DNA of 64,000 bases from Urechidicola croceus (GTDB lineage Bacteria; Bacteroidota; Bacteroidia; Flavobacteriales; Flavobacteriaceae), in NCBI RefSeq assembly GCF_001761325.1, contig NZ_CP017478.1:3307501-3371500 (forward strand), given 5' to 3'. Shown in pieces: positions 60,335-64,000 of the stretch. The stretch's first letter is position 1. Each line of letters starts with the position of its first letter. The notes beneath the pieces were generated by a model. That model was not told the DNA's origin and did not search any database. It was given only the letters and a program-made list of their open reading frames with translations. Position numbers and translations under genes: made by a program.

Positions 60335-61303
60335 ATGAGTAAACCAATATCAGAGTTTATCGAAAAGTATTTTTTACACTTTAATGCTGCAGCAATTGTT
60401 GATGCTGCTAAAGAGTATGAAAATCAATTAGCCAATGGTTCTAAAATGTTAGTTTCCTTAGCAGGAGCAATGAGCACAGCAGAAATTGGCAAAATATTTG
60501 CCGAAATGATTCGACAAGGAAAAGTTGATATTATTTCTTGTACAGGAGCCAATCTTGAAGAAGATGTCATGAATTTAGTGGCACATTCTCATTATAAAAG
60601 AGTTCCAAACTATCGTGATTTAACACCTCAAGATGAATGGGATCTATTATTAAAAGGGTTAAATAGAGTTACTGATACTTGTATTCCTGAAGAAGAAGCA
60701 TTTCGTCGTTTACAAAGGCATGTATTCAAAATTTGGAAAGATGCAGAAGAGAATGATGAACGATTGTTTCCGCATGAATTTATGTACAAGTTATTATTGT
60801 CTGGAGTTTTAGAAGAATACTATGAAATAGACCCGAAAAATAGTTGGATGTTGGCAGCTGCTGAAGCAAATTTACCAATAGTTGTTCCAGGATGGGAAGA
60901 TAGTACAATGGGAAATATTTTTGCTTCATATGTTGTAAAAGGAGAATTGAAAGCAAGTACCATGAAATCTGGAATCGAATATATGACGTTCTTGGCAGAT
61001 TGGTATACTGATAATTCAGAAAATGGAATTGGATTTTTCCAAATTGGTGGAGGAATTGCAGGAGATTTTCCAATTTGTGTAGTACCAATGTTATATCAAG
61101 ACTTAGAGCGAGAAGAAACACCTTTTTGGAGTTATTTTTGTCAAATATCTGACTCGACTACAAGTTACGGCTCTTATTCAGGTGCAGTACCAAATGAAAA
61201 AATTACTTGGGGTAAACTAGATATTGAAACTCCAAAGTTTATAATTGAATCAGATGCAACAATAGTTGCGCCATTAATTTTTGCATATTTATTAGAAATG
61301 TAG
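60335..61303 (+). CDS. Deoxyhypusine synthase homologue (probable homospermidine-type synthase)
   Basis: This 322-residue protein belongs to the deoxyhypusine synthase family: SLAGAMSTAEIGKIFAEMIRQGKVDIISCTGANLEEDV, FFQIGGGIAGDFPICVVPM and SYSGAVPNEKITWGKLDIE, whose lysine (about 294) matches the catalytic lysine of the eukaryotic enzyme. Bacteria lack eIF5A, so such homologues are thought to transfer aminobutyl groups between polyamines (for example homospermidine synthesis). Its place after speA and speB supports a polyamine role. Confidence 0.9.
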   Translation: MSKPISEFIEKYFLHFNAAAIVDAAKEYENQLANGSKMLVSLAGAMSTAEIGKIFAEMIRQGKVDIISCTGANLEEDVMNLVAHSHYKRVPNYRDLTPQDEWDLLLKGLNRVTDTCIPEEEAFRRLQRHVFKIWKDAEENDERLFPHEFMYKLLLSGVLEEYYEIDPKNSWMLAAAEANLPIVVPGWEDSTMGNIFASYVVKGELKASTMKSGIEYMTFLADWYTDNSENGIGFFQIGGGIAGDFPICVVPMLYQDLEREETPFWSYFCQISDSTTSYGSYSGAVPNEKITWGKLDIETPKFIIESDATIVAPLIFAYLLEM

Positions 61304-61306
61304 GTT

Positions 61307-61624
61307 ATGAAAAGAGTAATTGTAGATTATAGTAAATTAACAAATGAGATATTAGATCTTTTGGTTGATAAATTTCCTGACGGATATGATTATCACGATA
61401 TAATTTCTTTTAAAAATATGAAAGGAGAAATAGTTGAAGCAGTTGAAGTTAAAACAGAAGATACTATATACCTAGTGAAAGTTAGTTCTAAACTCGAAAG
61501 ATCAATGGAACATCATGACTCTGAAGAAGATGACGAAGATGATGATGATTTTGATGATAACAATGATGATTTTGATACAGATTTAGATAATTTATCTGAT
61601 GAGGAAATAGATGATGAAGATTAA
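61307..61624 (+). CDS. Small protein with a very acidic C-terminal tail
   Basis: This 105-residue protein has a ~65-residue folded part (MKRVIVDYSKLTNEILDLLVDKFPDGYDYHDII, GEIVEAVEVKTEDTIYLVKV) and then a tail made almost only of aspartate, glutamate and asparagine. It starts 3 bp after the deoxyhypusine synthase-like gene and is followed by a strong terminator, so it belongs to the polyamine operon. I know no function. An acidic tail could bind polyamines or basic proteins; this is speculation. Confidence 0.82.
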   Translation: MKRVIVDYSKLTNEILDLLVDKFPDGYDYHDIISFKNMKGEIVEAVEVKTEDTIYLVKVSSKLERSMEHHDSEEDDEDDDDFDDNNDDFDTDLDNLSDEEIDDED

Positions 61625-61631
61625 ATAAATT

Positions 61632-61658
61632 AAAAAGCCTGCAATTTGCAGGCTTTTT
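61632..61658. terminator. Bidirectional terminator closing the polyamine operon
   Basis: AAAAAGCCTGCAA and TTGCAGGCTTTTT form a perfect stem with T-runs on both outgoing sides. It separates the polyamine operon from the convergent DUF2853 gene. Confidence 0.95.
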
Positions 61659-61680
61659 AATTTATTGATAAAATATTATT

Positions 61681-62019
61681 TTACTTATAAACAGATTCTT
61701 TTCCAAATTCAACAGCCAATAAGTAATAGAAAATAGCTCTGTACTTATTTCTATTCGATTTCCCCATTTTTTCAACTACTTTTTCAATTGCAGCATCAAG
61801 TTTTGGTCCATCACTTAAACCTAATTTTTTCATTAAGAAGTTTTTCTTAACAGTTGCTAATTCTTTTTCATCAGAACCAGATACAGTTTCAGCATCTTTT
61901 TTATAAATAGAAGGACCCAGACCTTTAGTGACAGCAGCTAATAAATCTGCATCATATTTTAATCCTAATTTGTCCATAGAACCTTTATATAGGTCTAATT
62001 TTTCATCAAATTTACTCAT
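61681..62019 (-). CDS. DUF2853 family protein
   Basis: This 112-residue helical protein (MSKFDEKLDLYKGSMDKLGLKYDADLLAAVTKGLG, GKSNRNKYRAIFYYLLAVEFGKESVYK) matches DUF2853, a small cytosolic family with a known fold but no known function. It diverges from dnaK. Confidence 0.9.
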   Translation of the reverse strand: MSKFDEKLDLYKGSMDKLGLKYDADLLAAVTKGLGPSIYKKDAETVSGSDEKELATVKKNFLMKKLGLSDGPKLDAAIEKVVEKMGKSNRNKYRAIFYYLLAVEFGKESVYK

Positions 62020-62153
62020 TGGAATATAGTTTTAGTTATTAAATTCTTTCTCAGTGTTTCCAAATATAGCAAATTAATTTAAGTTTTGAAATTAATTTTT
62101 AGGTCCTTTTTAACGAATGTAATGACAATTAAAAAATTAATCAATGCTAAAAA

Positions 62154-62195
62154 CTGTCATCCTGTCATAAAAAAAGTAATGGCATAATGATTGAC
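62154..62195 (+). promoter_or_regulatory. Sigma-54-like promoter plus TGTCA-N3-TGTCA element of dnaK
   Basis: CTGTCATCCTGTCA (62154-62167) stands 12 nt upstream of TGGCAT-N5-TTGAC (62180-62195), the same arrangement as before htpG. The -24/-12 geometry fits sigma-54, except that the -12 dinucleotide is GA instead of GC. The start codon lies 55 bp further on. No CIRCE repeat is visible. Confidence 0.65.
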
Positions 62196-62250
62196 TTGTA
62201 TAAATCAGTTAAAAAAAGCAATTAATACAATATAATATAAAATTTAGATT

Positions 62251-64000
62251 ATGAGTAAAATTATAGGAATCGATTTAGGAACAACCAACTCTTGTGTTTC
62301 TGTAATGGAAGGGAATGAACCAGTTGTAATCCCTAACGCAGAAGGAAAGAGAACTACACCTTCTATTGTAGCTTTCATTGAAGGTGGAGATAGAAAAGTA
62401 GGAGATCCAGCAAAACGTCAAGCAGTAACAAACCCATTGAATACCGTTTATTCAATTAAACGTTTTATGGGAAATAAATTTTCTGAATGTGCTAAAGAAA
62501 TTAAGCGTGTACCTTATAAAGTAGTAAAAGGAGATAACGATACTCCAAGAGTTGATATTGATGGTCGTTTATATACACCACAAGAAATATCAGCAATGGT
62601 ATTACAAAAAATGAAAAAGACTGCCGAAGACTATTTAGGACATGAAGTTACTGAAGCAGTTGTAACTGTACCAGCATATTTTAATGATGCACAGCGTCAA
62701 GCAACAAAAGAAGCAGGTGAAATAGCAGGTTTAAAAATTAGTAGAATTATTAATGAGCCTACAGCTGCAGCATTGGCTTATGGAATGGATAAAAAGAGCG
62801 AAGATCAAAAAATTGCAGTATTTGATTTTGGAGGTGGAACTCATGATGTATCTATCTTAGAATTGGGTGATGGTGTTTTTGAAGTTTTATCTACAGATGG
62901 TGATACTCACTTAGGAGGAGATGATGTTGATGAAAAAATAATCAACTGGTTAGCAGATGAATTTAATTCTGAAGAAGGAATTGATTTAAGAAAAGATCCA
63001 ATGGCACTTCAACGTTTAAAAGAAGCAGCTGAAAAAGCAAAAATTGAATTATCATCTTCTGCACAAACAGAAATTAACTTGCCTTATGTAACAGCTACAG
63101 CTAGTGGACCAAAACACTTGGTAAGAACACTTTCTAGATCAAAATTTGAACAATTAATTGACGATTTAGTAAAAAGAACTATTGAACCATGTCAAACTGC
63201 ACTTAAAAATGCAGGCTTATCTACTAAAGATATTGATGAAGTTATTTTAGTTGGAGGATCGACACGTATTCCAGCTGTACAAGAAGCTGTTGAAAAATTC
63301 TTTGGAAAAAAACCATCAAAAGGAGTAAATCCTGATGAAGTAGTTGCAGTAGGTGCAGCAATTCAAGGAGGAGTTTTAACAGGAGATGTAAAAGATGTAT
63401 TGTTACTTGATGTAACTCCATTATCTCTAGGAATTGAAACTATGGGTAATGTAATGACAAAATTGATTGAAGCTAATACAACGATTCCTACAAAGAAATC
63501 ACAAGTATTCTCAACTGCAGCAGATAACCAACCTTCAGTAGAAATTCATGTTTTACAAGGAGAAAGAGCAATGGCTGCAGATAATAAAACAATTGGACGT
63601 TTTCATTTAGACGGAATTCCTCCAGCACAAAGAGGAGTACCTCAAATTGAAGTAACTTTTGATATTGATGCAAATGGTATTATCAATGTTTCTGCTAAAG
63701 ATAAAGGAACAGGTAAAGAACATAACATTCGTATTGAAGCATCTTCTGGTTTGACTGATGAAGAAATCCAAAAAATGAAACAAGAAGCAGAAGCAAATGC
63801 TGATGCAGATAAAATAGCAAAAGAAACTGCTGAAAAAATCAATGGTGCAGATTCAATGATTTTTCAAACGGAAAAGCAATTGAAAGAATTTGGTGATAAA
63901 TTATCTGCGGATAAAAAAGATCCAATTGAAGCAGCATTGACTGAATTAAAAGCAGCTCATGAATCTAAAGACCTTGCACAAATTGATACTGCAATGGAAA
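62251..64000 (+). CDS. dnaK: Chaperone DnaK (5' part, cut by the window edge)
   Basis: The frame starts [21 protein letters not shown] and stays open to the window end (583 codons of about 635). The ATPase domain is seen in [58 protein letters not shown] and [14 protein letters not shown]; the interdomain linker [18 protein letters not shown] and the peptide-binding domain follow. DnaK is the central Hsp70 chaperone. The phosphate-2 loop reads GGGTHDVS, where the commonest form is GGGTFD(V/I)S. No grpE or dnaJ is visible in the window. Confidence 0.97.
   Translation, partial: MSKIIGIDLGTTNSCVSVMEGNEPVVIPNAEGKRTTPSIVAFIEGGDRKVGDPAKRQAVTNPLNTVYSIKRFMGNKFSECAKEIKRVPYKVVKGDNDTPRVDIDGRLYTPQEISAMVLQKMKKTAEDYLGHEVTEAVVTVPAYFNDAQRQATKEAGEIAGLKISRIINEPTAAALAYGMDKKSEDQKIAVFDFGGGTHDVSILELGDGVFEVLSTDGDTHLGGDDVDEKIINWLADEFNSEEGIDLRKDPMALQRLKEAAEKAKIELSSSAQTEINLPYVTATASGPKHLVRTLSRSKFEQLIDDLVKRTIEPCQTALKNAGLSTKDIDEVILVGGSTRIPAVQEAVEKFFGKKPSKGVNPDEVVAVGAAIQGGVLTGDVKDVLLLDVTPLSLGIETMGNVMTKLIEANTTIPTKKSQVFSTAADNQPSVEIHVLQGERAMAADNKTIGRFHLDGIPPAQRGVPQIEVTFDIDANGIINVSAKDKGTGKEHNIRIEASSGLTDEEIQKMKQEAEANADADKIAKETAEKINGADSMIFQTEKQLKEFGDKLSADKKDPIEAALTELKAAHESKDLAQIDTAME

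Noticed and set aside
1-64000. tRNA or rRNA genes, insertion sequences, prophage, origin of replication
   Set aside because: None of the intergenic gaps I read shows a cloverleaf, ribosomal sequence, transposase, terminal inverted repeats, or DnaA-box clusters.

Overview
The window is AT-rich (roughly 30% GC by eye) and comes from a member of the Bacteroidota, almost certainly family Flavobacteriaceae. The evidence is a type IX secretion C-terminal sorting domain, TonB-type outer-membrane beta-barrel proteins with carboxypeptidase-like N-termini, Bacteroidota-style TTG-N17-23-TANNTTTG promoters, lipoproteins with short FISC/MISC lipoboxes, and flavobacterial family neighbourhoods (pyrE/SRPBCC/NUDIX/birA; ftsH/LUD/cdsA/psd). 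I cannot name the genus. No rRNA, tRNA, insertion sequence, prophage or CRISPR array was found. Most of the window is core chromosome.

Layout. 0-18.7 kb holds a truncated aldehyde dehydrogenase, a GH115 alpha-glucuronidase, a cluster of an SPFH protein with two tiny proteins, an S1/P1 nuclease, a TPR lipoprotein, a divergent DUF6249 / ECF sigma pair, a DUF885 peptidase-like lipoprotein, GH20 hexosaminidase, a DUF418 membrane protein, GH10 xylanase and htpG. GH115 and GH10 could act together on glucuronoxylan, although no SusC/SusD pair is present. 18.7-30.6 kb holds fabH, an 878-bp gene-free region built of tandem ~398-bp repeats, a TonB-type receptor, a pyrR-pyrB-(STAS-like)-(T9SS mini-protein)-rnz operon, a TPR protein, two tandem DUF368 lipid-carrier translocases and aroE. 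30.7-38.2 kb holds a DUF349 protein and a reverse-strand operon for membrane quality control and phospholipid synthesis (rsfS, ftsH, LUD, cdsA, psd, ACBP, YceI). 38.2-51 kb holds birA, pyrE/NUDIX, a SulP transporter, a periplasmic molybdenum hydroxylase with its maturation genes, a metallo-hydrolase, coaD, ddl, a PASTA protein and an RluD-type synthase. 51-55.5 kb looks accessory: an orphan gene of higher GC beside a palindromic element, a second TonB-type protein, and an ECF sigma / membrane protein / frameshifted HMA-like cluster. 55.6-64 kb holds VOC, YaaA and MOSC genes, a structured leader before a polyamine operon (arginine decarboxylase, agmatinase, deoxyhypusine-synthase homologue, acidic-tail protein), DUF2853 and the 5' part of dnaK.

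The most interesting signals are regulatory. (i) htpG and dnaK, 43 kb apart and on opposite strands, share a TGTCA-N3-TGTCA direct repeat placed exactly 12 nt upstream of a sigma-54-like TGGYAT-N5-TTGAC element. (ii) The 19.8-20.6 kb repeat region lies between two convergent genes yet carries four plus-strand terminator-like hairpins and three copies of ACGGAAAACCGTTAG, which suggests a tandem small-RNA locus. (iii) The polyamine operon has a leader with several strong stems, two of them mutually exclusive. (iv) An ECF sigma gene and its divergent neighbour share matching TGTAACC-N17-GTCNTA promoters. (v) A perfect 11-bp inverted repeat includes the start codon of the first DUF368 gene.
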